Source: Melioribacter sp. (GTDB taxonomy: Bacteria > Bacteroidota > Ignavibacteria > Ignavibacteriales > Melioribacteraceae). From it: a stretch of 57,032 nucleotides of DNA. A program made the translations under genes and the position numbers. Position 1 is the stretch's first letter. Every line of letters begins with the position of its first letter. Below, one piece after another: positions 46,732 to 54,429 of this stretch. A model generated the notes under the pieces. It searched no databases and was not told the origin of the DNA. It saw only the letters and a list, made by a program, of their open reading frames with translations. The stretch is from NCBI GenBank assembly GCA_023250955.1, contig JAHEZQ010000028.1, positions 1 to 57,032 of the forward strand, given 5' to 3'.

Positions 46732-47154
46732 ATGATTTTTTCAAAACTATATTTTCAATCTCTGAATAAACTACACACAATAATTTTTCCTGTATTGTGT
46801 TTGATTTTTTTCATTTGCTGTAGCGATCCATTTTCCCTTCCCACTCCTCCTTTACAATACCCTAATGTACTTCATGGACAAGTTTATAACCTCAGTCATC
46901 CGGGACCGATACCGGTTGATTGGATACCACCGCCATATGAAGCGGTTAGCACTGTGATTGCACATGACATTCAACAGGGAATTAGTTTGGAAGTTAAGTC
47001 TGATGGCCGCGGTCAATTTCTAATAATGGCTCCTCCGGGAAATTATTATCTCCGAGTAAAAGAATCTTACTTATCATCTGAAACCGGTCCTTATCAATTA
47101 AAGGAAGGAGAAACGATTGAAGTGAAAGCATACTTTGATAACGGAATGAGATAA
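46732..47154 (+). CDS. Small lipoprotein with a transthyretin-like/carboxypeptidase-regulatory-like domain
   Basis: 140 residues: a signal with cysteines near 28-29 (FFICCSDP), then a beta domain with LHGQVYNLSHPG and DGRGQFLIMAPPGNYYLRVKE, the typical strand pattern of carboxypeptidase regulatory-like domains. It ends 3 nt before the next gene, so the two are co-transcribed. Its role is unknown. Confidence 0.5.
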   Translation: MIFSKLYFQSLNKLHTIIFPVLCLIFFICCSDPFSLPTPPLQYPNVLHGQVYNLSHPGPIPVDWIPPPYEAVSTVIAHDIQQGISLEVKSDGRGQFLIMAPPGNYYLRVKESYLSSETGPYQLKEGETIEVKAYFDNGMR

Positions 47155-47157
47155 ACA

Positions 47158-48282
47158 ATGAAGATTAAAAAAATATTAACTTCTATCAGATGGTTCACTT
47201 TATTCCTAATCGTTTTTATTTCTATAAACTCTTGCCAAAAAGAATCTTCTGATACTTTGACCGGACCAGCAATTGAAGGCAGCATTGTTCACCTTGATAA
47301 ACTTGAACAAGGAAAAGTTTACAAGCTAAATGATTATCCTTTATTCGTTATGAGTTATAGAGGTGATTACGGATTCAGCAGATTTTTGAAAACTGGAATT
47401 AGAGAAATTGTTGGCGAAAAAATAAATAATCCGGATTGGGGCTGCACTTGTTTTACGGGAATGGTTAACAATAAAATTTTCGGAAGAAATTTCGATTACT
47501 ATCATCACATTGCACTAGCACTTTATACTCATCCGCGGAATGCCTTTGCATCGTTGTCCATTGTTGATCTTTATTATCTGGGATTTAATGAAAGCAGTTC
47601 TGCAAATCAAATTGAAAATTCCAATTCAGTTTCAAACGCACCCTTTTGGCCAATGGACGGAATAAATGAAAAAGGTGTTGCCATCGGACAGATGGCGCTT
47701 CCTTATGCTGATCCGCCTTATGATCCCAGCAAAAGAAGTCTAAACTGTTTGGAAATTATCCGGCTGGTTCTTGATTATGCTTCTAATACAGATGAGGCAG
47801 TATCGCTTATTCAACAATATAATTATAACGTCAATGGTGGTCCGCCCGTTCATTTTATGATTGCGGATAAAAGCGGCAAGTCGGCGATAATTGAATTTAT
47901 TAATAAAGAAATGAAAGTGATTTATAATAATGAACCATATCATGTCTCTACAAATTTTATAATTACCGGTTCGTTAGCACCTCAAACCACAGACTGTTGG
48001 CGTTACAACAAAGCTTACAGTGATCTCAAAAATGCCGGCGGTTCTATTGATGAAACTGCTGCAATGAATATTCTTCAATCAGTTTCGCAGAGCATAACAA
48101 TGTGGTCTGCCGTATATAATTTGAACACACCTTCACTTAATATTTCCACAGGAAAAGATTATAGTAAAGATTATAAATTACTTTTCAGTAATACTCTTTA
48201 TTCTTCTATTGTAGAGACGACCTGGCAGGTCGTCTCTACTTTTAAACCTATTTACAAAGTTAGGGTTATAAAAATATTTTAG
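47158..48282 (+). CDS. Linear amide C-N hydrolase (C45/C59 Ntn-hydrolase) lipoprotein
   Basis: 374 residues: a lipoprotein signal ending INSC (Cys26). The probable nucleophile is Cys96 in WGCTCF, followed by GRNFDYY (Arg110), matching the choloylglycine hydrolase/acyltransferase family. PVHFMIADKSGKSAIIE is also typical. The nucleophile would be exposed only after cleavage. The 3' end contains a GTARAGACG palindrome (48211-48239), so the last ~26 residues (after about residue 350) are probably not native. Confidence 0.75.
   Translation: MKIKKILTSIRWFTLFLIVFISINSCQKESSDTLTGPAIEGSIVHLDKLEQGKVYKLNDYPLFVMSYRGDYGFSRFLKTGIREIVGEKINNPDWGCTCFTGMVNNKIFGRNFDYYHHIALALYTHPRNAFASLSIVDLYYLGFNESSSANQIENSNSVSNAPFWPMDGINEKGVAIGQMALPYADPPYDPSKRSLNCLEIIRLVLDYASNTDEAVSLIQQYNYNVNGGPPVHFMIADKSGKSAIIEFINKEMKVIYNNEPYHVSTNFIITGSLAPQTTDCWRYNKAYSDLKNAGGSIDETAAMNILQSVSQSITMWSAVYNLNTPSLNISTGKDYSKDYKLLFSNTLYSSIVETTWQVVSTFKPIYKVRVIKIF
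48211..48239. repeat. GTARAGACG palindrome, copy 2, inside the hydrolase coding region
   Basis: Perfect 13-nt arms GTAGAGACGACCT (48211-48223) and AGGTCGTCTCTAC (48227-48239) with a 3-nt spacer. It is read in frame and encodes VETTWQVVST. It is the most perfect of the three copies. Confidence 0.9.
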
Positions 48283-48651
48283 ATGAAAAGAAGAATCATT
48301 CCATATAAACCACATCTCAAAGAACTTGCACGTAAGCTTAGAAAAGAAAGTACACTAACGGAAGTAATGTTGTGGTATGAATTGAAGGGAAGAAAGCTTC
48401 GCGGTTATGATTTCGATAGACAAAAACCGATTGATGATTATATTGTTGATTTCTACTGTAAAGATTTACAATTGGCAATTGAGATTGATGGCGAGAGTCA
48501 TATTAGTAAAGAAGAATATGATAAAGCCAGACAACTTCGCTTGGAAAGTTTGGGCGTGAGATTTTTACGTTTTGATTCTATGGCAGTGAGATATAATCTT
48601 GAAAAGGTTATTAAAGAAATAGAAAAGTGGATTGACGAAAATTCTGTGTGA
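48283..48651 (+). CDS. DUF559 / Vsr-like PD-(D/E)XK endonuclease
   Basis: 122 residues with the PD-(D/E)XK pattern: D56 in YIVDFYC, E67-x-D69 in LAIEIDGESH (H73), and an N-terminal ARKLRKESTLTEVMLWYELKGR. This is the DUF559 family, related to Vsr mismatch endonucleases and restriction-like nucleases. It begins at the very base after the hydrolase stop (TAG-ATG), with no clear ribosome binding site. It is flanked by palindromes on both sides (48211-48239 and 48671-48760). No methylase is adjacent. Confidence 0.85.
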   Translation: MKRRIIPYKPHLKELARKLRKESTLTEVMLWYELKGRKLRGYDFDRQKPIDDYIVDFYCKDLQLAIEIDGESHISKEEYDKARQLRLESLGVRFLRFDSMAVRYNLEKVIKEIEKWIDENSV

Positions 48652-48670
48652 GTTTTTTCATTTGTTTATG

Positions 48671-48760
48671 ACCCACCCCTTTAAGTTCCCCTCCAAGGAG
48701 GGGAAAATATTTTAAGTAAATTAAAAAGTCCCCTCTTGGGAGGGGACAACAGGGGTGGGT
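48671..48760. repeat. Compound inverted-repeat element (three stems)
   Basis: An outer stem ACCCACCCCT (48671-48680) / AGGGGTGGGT (48751-48760) encloses two hairpins: TCCCCTCC-AA-GGAGGGGA (48687-48704) and GTCCCCTC-TTGG-GAGGGGAC (48728-48747). A three-way-junction fold is predicted for DNA or RNA. The G/C-rich arms stand out sharply from the AT-rich surroundings. It directly follows the DUF559 gene. Confidence 0.9.
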
Positions 48761-48766
48761 TGCCTA

Positions 48767-48795
48767 TTTACATAGTTGAGGATTTGTGGTAAGTT
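48767..48795 (+). repeat. 29-bp direct repeat, copy A (promoter-like, before the M28 gene)
   Basis: 29 of this repeat's bases match copy B (51009-51037) except at 3 positions. It contains TTTACA, 17 bp, TAAGTT, and lies 25 nt before the M28 start, so it may be the promoter. Confidence 0.7.
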
Positions 48796-48819
48796 AAAGA
48801 AGCAATACTGAGGGGTATT

Positions 48820-50979
48820 ATGAAAAATTTAACAAAAATTATTTTTTTAGTTTCTATTCTTTTTAATTCATCATACATACAGTCCCAGAGTGATTCTCTT
48901 ATTGCAGCGATTTCTCCAGATTCTTTAATATTAACCATTAAAGAATTGACCGGAGCTGTACCAATTACACTCAATGGAAAAGTTAAAATAATTCAAACTA
49001 GAGCTATACTCACAACAGGAAACCGTCAAGCATCTGAATATTTCTCACAACGTATGAAACAAATAGGATTAAATGTTGAACATTCGTATTTCCAGGGTAC
49101 ATACTATAATGTTCAATTAAATTTTACCGGTATTAATGTAACTCCAGTTACAAATTTTCCCTTGTGGCTTTGTTCGGACTGGGGTGAAATTTTTAGCATG
49201 AAGAATTCAGGTGCTGAATGGGAATCTCGTTTAAACTCTGCGACACCACAAACTGACAGACTCGATTGGATTAATCCTCAAAATCAAAACACAATTATTG
49301 CAGTTGGTAAAACTGGAAATTTAACTTTGACAACTGATGCAGGAGAATCATGGACAAAAAAACCAACGGGAATTGCATCAATATTACATTTCTTCTCTTC
49401 ATCTTCAGGTACTTCAGTTGCAGTTGGAGAAAAAGGAACTGTATGGCGTAGTACCGATTTTGGTACAAGTTGGACTAAAATAATTGTGGACACCAATACA
49501 ACTTTTTCTCAAGGAACTTTCCTCAATAACGGTCACGTATTAGTTGTCGGTTATGATAAAACCCTACCATCACAAGGAAGAATTTTCGAAAGTAAGGATG
49601 CTGGTGTAACATGGTTTGTTGTTCAAAATACTTTCAGTTCACAACTCAAGACTGTTTATTCTTCTGATTCTCTACATGTATGGTGCGCATCTTCAAACGG
49701 AGAAGTTTATTATTCTAATTCTGCTGGAGTTATTTGGAATAAAAGTTTATTTGAGATTGGATCATCAGCTAATAAAATTTTCTTTAGTGATAATTCAAAC
49801 GGATGGATAATTACATCGGGGAAAAAATTCTTTAACTCAACCGATGGTGGAAGTACATGGAATTTTTTGTCCTCTATTGATGCACCTATCACAATAAATG
49901 ATTTTCTTTTTTACGACTCCAAAAATGGTTTATTAATTGGAAAGGATATCTCTAAAAAACAAACATCAGACGGTGGAATACAATGGCTTGACAGAACAAT
50001 ACCTTTCCATTACAATGTTATTGCTACAATAAATGGCACTCAAAGACCCGAACATTATATTCTATTTACTGCTCATACTGATTGCAATCTTACAACACCC
50101 GCAGATAGATGGCTTCTCGCACCTGGTGCAGATGACGACGGTAGTGGAATTGCTGTATTGTTAGAACTAGCTCGAATATTTAAAAAATATCCAGTCCCTA
50201 TCACTTTGAAGTTTGCTAGTGTTCCCGATGAAGAACTTGGTAGTGGTGGAGCCAATAATCTCGGAACAACATTACTCAGTAAACCATATACTTGTCGTCT
50301 TGTAATAGACTTTGATATGGTAGGTTATGATTATCGCTATCCAAGATCAGTAGCTATGACTTACTATGGCGGAACAGTTGCAGACAATTTGTTCACGCAA
50401 TATGTAAATAATATTTCTGCTACGAATATTCCACTTACTCCGGTTGGCTGGAAAAATGCCACACCTGCCAATGCTGCAGGATTTTATAATAAAAAGATTC
50501 CAATATTAGGGTTGATGGAGGGCGCAGGCTATATGTCCTTAATACAACCAAATTATCACAAAACAAGTGATTTGTGGTCAACAATAAATCCCGAATATAT
50601 TTCTAACATAACGCGTTCTACAGCTGCTTTTATTCATGATATTGCAACTGATTTATTTGTTGGTATTTCTGAAGATGATAATTCAGTTTCTATTCCTTCA
50701 TCCTTCATTTTAGATCTTCCATATCCAAATCCTTTTAACTCAACTACAATCCTCCGTTTTGGTTTACCAAATCCTGCTAAAGCTTCTATTATTATTTACA
50801 ATCTTTTAGGACAGCAAATTACTCGGGTTGCACAAGGATATTACGAGAAAGGATACCATACAGTTTCCTGGGATGCATCCAATGTAAGCAGCGGGATATA
50901 TCTTGCAAGGTTAACAGTCTTAGATAATTTTTCTAACATAAAATTTTCAAAAACTAGCAAGCTTCTTTTACTGAAATAA
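48820..50979 (+). CDS. Secreted M28 aminopeptidase with inserted propeller and T9SS sorting tail
   Basis: 719 residues: a signal peptide (about 1-22). N-terminal M28 helices (33-90) are followed by a run of YCF48/BNR-like repeats (about 115-390) with motifs such as TTDAGESWTK, STDFGTSWTK, SKDAGVTWF and STDGGSTWN. The M28 catalytic domain then resumes: H419 (FTAHTD), D438 (PGADDDGSG), E471 (PDEELGSG), D499 and a His in PNYHKTSDLW. A Por-type C-terminal sorting domain ends the protein (YPNPFNSTTILRF, LLGQQI, SSGIYLARL). It should be secreted by the T9SS. Confidence 0.9.
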   Translation: MKNLTKIIFLVSILFNSSYIQSQSDSLIAAISPDSLILTIKELTGAVPITLNGKVKIIQTRAILTTGNRQASEYFSQRMKQIGLNVEHSYFQGTYYNVQLNFTGINVTPVTNFPLWLCSDWGEIFSMKNSGAEWESRLNSATPQTDRLDWINPQNQNTIIAVGKTGNLTLTTDAGESWTKKPTGIASILHFFSSSSGTSVAVGEKGTVWRSTDFGTSWTKIIVDTNTTFSQGTFLNNGHVLVVGYDKTLPSQGRIFESKDAGVTWFVVQNTFSSQLKTVYSSDSLHVWCASSNGEVYYSNSAGVIWNKSLFEIGSSANKIFFSDNSNGWIITSGKKFFNSTDGGSTWNFLSSIDAPITINDFLFYDSKNGLLIGKDISKKQTSDGGIQWLDRTIPFHYNVIATINGTQRPEHYILFTAHTDCNLTTPADRWLLAPGADDDGSGIAVLLELARIFKKYPVPITLKFASVPDEELGSGGANNLGTTLLSKPYTCRLVIDFDMVGYDYRYPRSVAMTYYGGTVADNLFTQYVNNISATNIPLTPVGWKNATPANAAGFYNKKIPILGLMEGAGYMSLIQPNYHKTSDLWSTINPEYISNITRSTAAFIHDIATDLFVGISEDDNSVSIPSSFILDLPYPNPFNSTTILRFGLPNPAKASIIIYNLLGQQITRVAQGYYEKGYHTVSWDASNVSSGIYLARLTVLDNFSNIKFSKTSKLLLLK

Positions 50980-50984
50980 TTTAT

Positions 50985-51014
50985 TGTAAAGACGCCCCAT
51001 GTTGCGTCTTTACA
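50985..51014. repeat. GTARAGACG palindrome, copy 3
   Basis: Perfect 11-nt arms TGTAAAGACGC (50985-50995) and GCGTCTTTACA (51004-51014) with an 8-nt loop. It starts 5 nt after the M28 stop, and its right arm supplies the TTTACA of the following promoter-like repeat. It might also end M28 transcription, although no T-run follows. Confidence 0.85.
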
Positions 51015-51039
51015 TAGTTTGGGTTTTGTGGTAAGTTTG
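51009..51039 (+). promoter_or_regulatory. Promoter of ettA (29-bp direct repeat, copy B)
   Basis: TTTACA (51009-51014), 17 bp, TAAGTTTG (51032-51039, exact TAnnTTTG). Initiation would be near 51045, 25 nt before the ATG. It is the near-twin of the repeat before the M28 gene. Confidence 0.65.
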
Positions 51040-51070
51040 CACCTCCTACAACAAACAATGTTTTAATATA

Positions 51071-52756
51071 ATGGCTGTTAACGAACCAAATAAAATCATT
51101 TATTCAATGATCGGCGTAAGCAAGTTTTACGATACAAAAGCGATCATAAAAAATATCTACCTTTCATATTTCTACGGAGCTAAGATCGGTGTGCTTGGAC
51201 TTAACGGTTCCGGTAAAAGTACTCTTCTAAAAATCCTCGGCGGAGTTGATAAAGATTTCAACGGAGAAATCGCACTTTCACCCGGATTCACAATCGGTTT
51301 GCTGGAACAAGAACCAAAACTTGACGATACAAAAACCGTAAAGGAAATTGTTCAAGAAGGCGTTCAAGAAATTGTAGATGTTCTGCGCGAATATGATGAG
51401 ATCAATGCAAAGTTTGCAGAGCCGATGAGCGACGACGAGATGAATGATCTTCTCGAACGCCAAGGCAAAGTTCAAGAAAAACTCGATCACCTTGAAGCAT
51501 GGGATCTCGATTCCAAACTTGATCTTGCAATGGACGTACTCAACTGTCCCCCGCCCGATACGATTGTAAAAGTTTTATCCGGTGGCGAGCGCAGAAGAGT
51601 TGCGTTGTGTCGTTTACTTCTAAGAAGACCGGATATTCTTCTTTTAGATGAACCGACTAATCATCTTGATGCTGAAACAGTTTTGTGGCTGGAAGCAGAA
51701 CTGAACCGTTATGCCGGAACAGTGATTGCAGTTACTCACGACAGATATTTTTTGGATAATGTTGCCGGATGGATTCTTGAACTTGATAAAGGCGAAGGTA
51801 TTCCGTGGAAAGGAAATTATTCATCTTGGCTTGAGCAGAAACAACAGAGATTGCTTCAAGAGGAAAAGAAAGAAACAGAACGGCAAAAAACTTTAGCACG
51901 GGAATTTGAATGGATTAAAATGTCGCCCCGTGCCCGCCAGGCAAAATCCAAAGCAAGAATTTCTTCCTACGAAGAAATGTTAAAAGAAGAAAGTGATAAG
52001 CGGCAGAAAGATTTGGAGATTTACATTCCGCCCGGACCAAGATTAGGAAACGTGGTGATCGAAGCGGAAAATGTTTCTAAAGGTTACGGTGAAAAAGTTC
52101 TGTTCGAGAATTTGAATTTCAAACTTCCGCCCGGTGGAATTGTTGGTGTTATCGGTCCGAACGGTGCAGGCAAAACAACTTTGTTCAGAATGATCGTTGG
52201 ACAGGAGAAACCGGACAGCGGTTCGTTCAAAATTGGTGATACTGTTAAACTTGCTTACGTAGATCAAAGCAGAGACATACTCGATCCGGAAAAATCAGTT
52301 TGGCAAATGATAAGCGGCGGTGATGATATAATTCAGCTTGGAAGCAGAGAACAAAACTCACGTGCTTATGTCGGGCAATTTAATTTTACCGGCGCTGATC
52401 AGCAGAAAAGAGTTGGAATGCTTTCAGGGGGTGAAAGAAACAGAGTTCATCTTGCAATTGCATTGAAACAAACTGCAAATGTTTTACTTCTTGATGAACC
52501 GACAAATGATCTAGATGTAAACACAATGCGTGCGTTGGAAGAAGGTTTGTTAAACTTTGCCGGATGTGCAGTAATAATCAGTCATGATAGATGGTTCTTA
52601 GATAGAATCTGTACTCACATTTTATCTTTCGAAGGCGATAGCAAAGTTGTTTGGTTCGAAGGAAACTTTTCGGATTATCAAGAGAACCGAAGAGAACGTC
52701 TTGGTAAAGAGGCTGATGTGCCTCATAGAGTGAGGTATAAAAAACTTACAAGGTAA
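51071..52756 (+). CDS. ettA: Energy-dependent translational throttle protein EttA (ABC-F)
   Basis: 561 residues: two ABC domains with Walker A GLNGSGKST (43-51) and GPNGAGKTT (about 356-364), signatures LSGGERRR and LSGGERNR, Walker B LLLDEPTNHLD and LLLDEPTNDLD, and the linker with KMSPRARQAKSKARI. EttA binds the ribosomal E site and throttles initiation at low ATP. Codon usage seems a little more GC-rich than that of its neighbours, as expected for a highly expressed gene. Confidence 0.95.
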   Translation: MAVNEPNKIIYSMIGVSKFYDTKAIIKNIYLSYFYGAKIGVLGLNGSGKSTLLKILGGVDKDFNGEIALSPGFTIGLLEQEPKLDDTKTVKEIVQEGVQEIVDVLREYDEINAKFAEPMSDDEMNDLLERQGKVQEKLDHLEAWDLDSKLDLAMDVLNCPPPDTIVKVLSGGERRRVALCRLLLRRPDILLLDEPTNHLDAETVLWLEAELNRYAGTVIAVTHDRYFLDNVAGWILELDKGEGIPWKGNYSSWLEQKQQRLLQEEKKETERQKTLAREFEWIKMSPRARQAKSKARISSYEEMLKEESDKRQKDLEIYIPPGPRLGNVVIEAENVSKGYGEKVLFENLNFKLPPGGIVGVIGPNGAGKTTLFRMIVGQEKPDSGSFKIGDTVKLAYVDQSRDILDPEKSVWQMISGGDDIIQLGSREQNSRAYVGQFNFTGADQQKRVGMLSGGERNRVHLAIALKQTANVLLLDEPTNDLDVNTMRALEEGLLNFAGCAVIISHDRWFLDRICTHILSFEGDSKVVWFEGNFSDYQENRRERLGKEADVPHRVRYKKLTR

Positions 52757-52791
52757 TTTCGAGTTCTACAAATCATAAATTGGTGATCATA

Positions 52792-54096
52792 ATGAAAAAA
52801 ATTTTCATTTCATTCTCAATTTCATTTCTGTTTTGTCTTATAATTAACGCCCAATCCGAAAAAGAAATTACTTACATCAAAGCTGGAAAATTATTTGATG
52901 GAAAATCCGATCAATTATTGAGCAATGTAATTATCGGAATTAGAGGACAAAAAATTTTCTCCGTAAATCAAAACCAAGAATTAGAACCCAATGCTAAAGT
53001 AATTGATTTAAGCAATTCAACAGTATTACCGGGTTTGATTGATTCACATACGCATATTGTTTTACACAGCGGAAACTACGACAACCAGATAATCAAAGAA
53101 ACACCAGAGTACCGTGCCCTTTACGGCGCTGCAAATGCTAAGCTAACTCTTGAAGCCGGAATTACAACCATTAGAGATGTAGGTAATGAAGGTGCAGGTT
53201 TTGCAGATATTGCATTAAGAGATGCCATTAATAACGGAATCGTTCCAGGTCCAAGAATTCTAACTTGTATTCAGCCGGTAAGTAGCACAGGTTCTTATAA
53301 TCTTGTGGGATTTTCACCTTATATCACACTTCCAAATTTATCATATGTAGCAGATGGTCCTGAAAAAATACGAGAGAAAGTTAGATTGCTTGTCAAAGAA
53401 GGTGCTGATCTTATAAAAGTTTACATGGAATCGTATGAAAAGAAACAATTAAGAAAAGATTTATTAACAGGCGCAATGAATTATACTTTAGAAGAACTAA
53501 AAGCTCTTGTTGATGAATCACATCGTGCCGGATTAAAAGTTGCCGCTCACACTTATTCCGATGAAGCAGCAAAGATGGCAATCGAAGCGGGTGTAAATTC
53601 AATCGAGCATGGATTATACATTAGCGAAGAAACTTTTAATCTAATGGCTAAAAAGAATATTTATTATGTTCCAACGCTTCTTGTTTATGAGATGTGGAGA
53701 GACGGAAAAATTTTTGGCGGAATCTCAGATGAAGATAAAATTAAACTAGCGAATACATGTGAAGAACATATCAAAACTTTTAAACGTGCATTAAAAACCT
53801 CCGTTAAGATTTGTTTCGGAACAGATACTTTTGAACTGCCTGGGACCAATGCTCAAGAAATCGAATTAATGGTAAAGTATGGAATGAATCCTGTGCATGC
53901 TTTAATATCAGCAACTTCTTTATCAGCAGAATTACTTGGAATTGCAGAACAAACAGGTAATATCGAAGTAAACAAAATTGCCGATATTATTGCTGTAGAA
54001 GGAAATCCCATTGATAATCCTTCTGATATTACAAATGTTAGATTTGTTATGAAAGATGGAAGAATATTTTTGAATAAAGCACAATCCGCTCGATAA
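52792..54096 (+). CDS. Secreted amidohydrolase (imidazolonepropionase/prolidase-like)
   Basis: 434 residues: signal peptide (about 1-19), metal-dependent hydrolase landmarks GLIDSHTHIVLHSG (HxH), VKEGADLIKVYMESY (probable carboxylysine region), KVAAHTYSDEA, IEHGLYIS, and FGTDTFELPG. It lies 35 nt after ettA. ATG 52792 is chosen over an upstream TTG at 52780. Substrate unknown, possibly proline dipeptides or hydantoins. Confidence 0.85.
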   Translation: MKKIFISFSISFLFCLIINAQSEKEITYIKAGKLFDGKSDQLLSNVIIGIRGQKIFSVNQNQELEPNAKVIDLSNSTVLPGLIDSHTHIVLHSGNYDNQIIKETPEYRALYGAANAKLTLEAGITTIRDVGNEGAGFADIALRDAINNGIVPGPRILTCIQPVSSTGSYNLVGFSPYITLPNLSYVADGPEKIREKVRLLVKEGADLIKVYMESYEKKQLRKDLLTGAMNYTLEELKALVDESHRAGLKVAAHTYSDEAAKMAIEAGVNSIEHGLYISEETFNLMAKKNIYYVPTLLVYEMWRDGKIFGGISDEDKIKLANTCEEHIKTFKRALKTSVKICFGTDTFELPGTNAQEIELMVKYGMNPVHALISATSLSAELLGIAEQTGNIEVNKIADIIAVEGNPIDNPSDITNVRFVMKDGRIFLNKAQSAR

Positions 54097-54110
54097 TTTT
54101 TATTGCGGAC

Positions 54111-54118
54111 TAATTTTG
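54111..54118 (+). promoter_or_regulatory. -7 element upstream of the small YgaP-like gene
   Basis: TAATTTTG matches TAnnTTTG, the same sequence as the rrn promoter, 46 nt before the ATG. No -35 match is seen at 17 bp. Confidence 0.35.
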
Positions 54119-54164
54119 AAAAAGTTAAGTTCCTTTTGCATTCACAAACTAAAGGAGTAAATGC

Positions 54165-54362
54165 ATGAAAGCATCAACTGCTATGCGTGTTTGGTTTTTA
54201 CTTTTCGCAGTAATTATTTTTGTGGGAATTTATCTAACCGGCTTCACAGTTGTTCATTGGTTTTTATATTTACCGGTTGCAGGGATGGTATTTGCAGCAA
54301 TAACAGGAATTTGCCCAAGCCAAATCGCCATAAATAAAATATTTGGTTCTAAAGGGAAATAA
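54165..54362 (+). CDS. Small YgaP/DUF2892-type membrane protein
   Basis: 65 residues, two transmembrane helices (about 7-26 and 30-48) and a C-terminal GICPSQIAINKIFG like the YgaP_TM/DUF2892 family. AAGGAG lies 8 nt before the ATG. A short hairpin follows. Function is unknown. Confidence 0.7.
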   Translation: MKASTAMRVWFLLFAVIIFVGIYLTGFTVVHWFLYLPVAGMVFAAITGICPSQIAINKIFGSKGK

Positions 54363-54382
54363 AAAATAAATAATTTTCTTTG

Positions 54383-54405
54383 GTGCCTAAGTTTTTCTTA
54401 GGCAC
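54383..54405. terminator. Bidirectional hairpin between convergent genes
   Basis: GTGCCTAAG-TTTTT-CTTAGGCAC, a perfect 9-bp stem. The minus-strand side is followed by a weak A/T tail and the plus side by TAAAG, so it is a weak intrinsic terminator at best. Confidence 0.55.
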
Positions 54406-54429
54406 TAAAGTATTCAGGCAAATTAATAC

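Noticed and set aside
48283-48651. DUF559 gene as half of a restriction-modification system
   Set aside because: No methyltransferase is adjacent; the methyltransferases in the window (12204-12881 and 43068-44243) are distant and the latter is an rRNA enzyme type.
48671-48760. The compound inverted repeat as a simple rho-independent terminator
   Set aside because: It has two hairpins and an outer stem but no T-run on either side; termination is possible but does not explain the nested structure.
44276-51014. CRISPR array made of the GTARAGACG repeats
   Set aside because: Three copies thousands of bases apart with no regular spacers and no cas genes.
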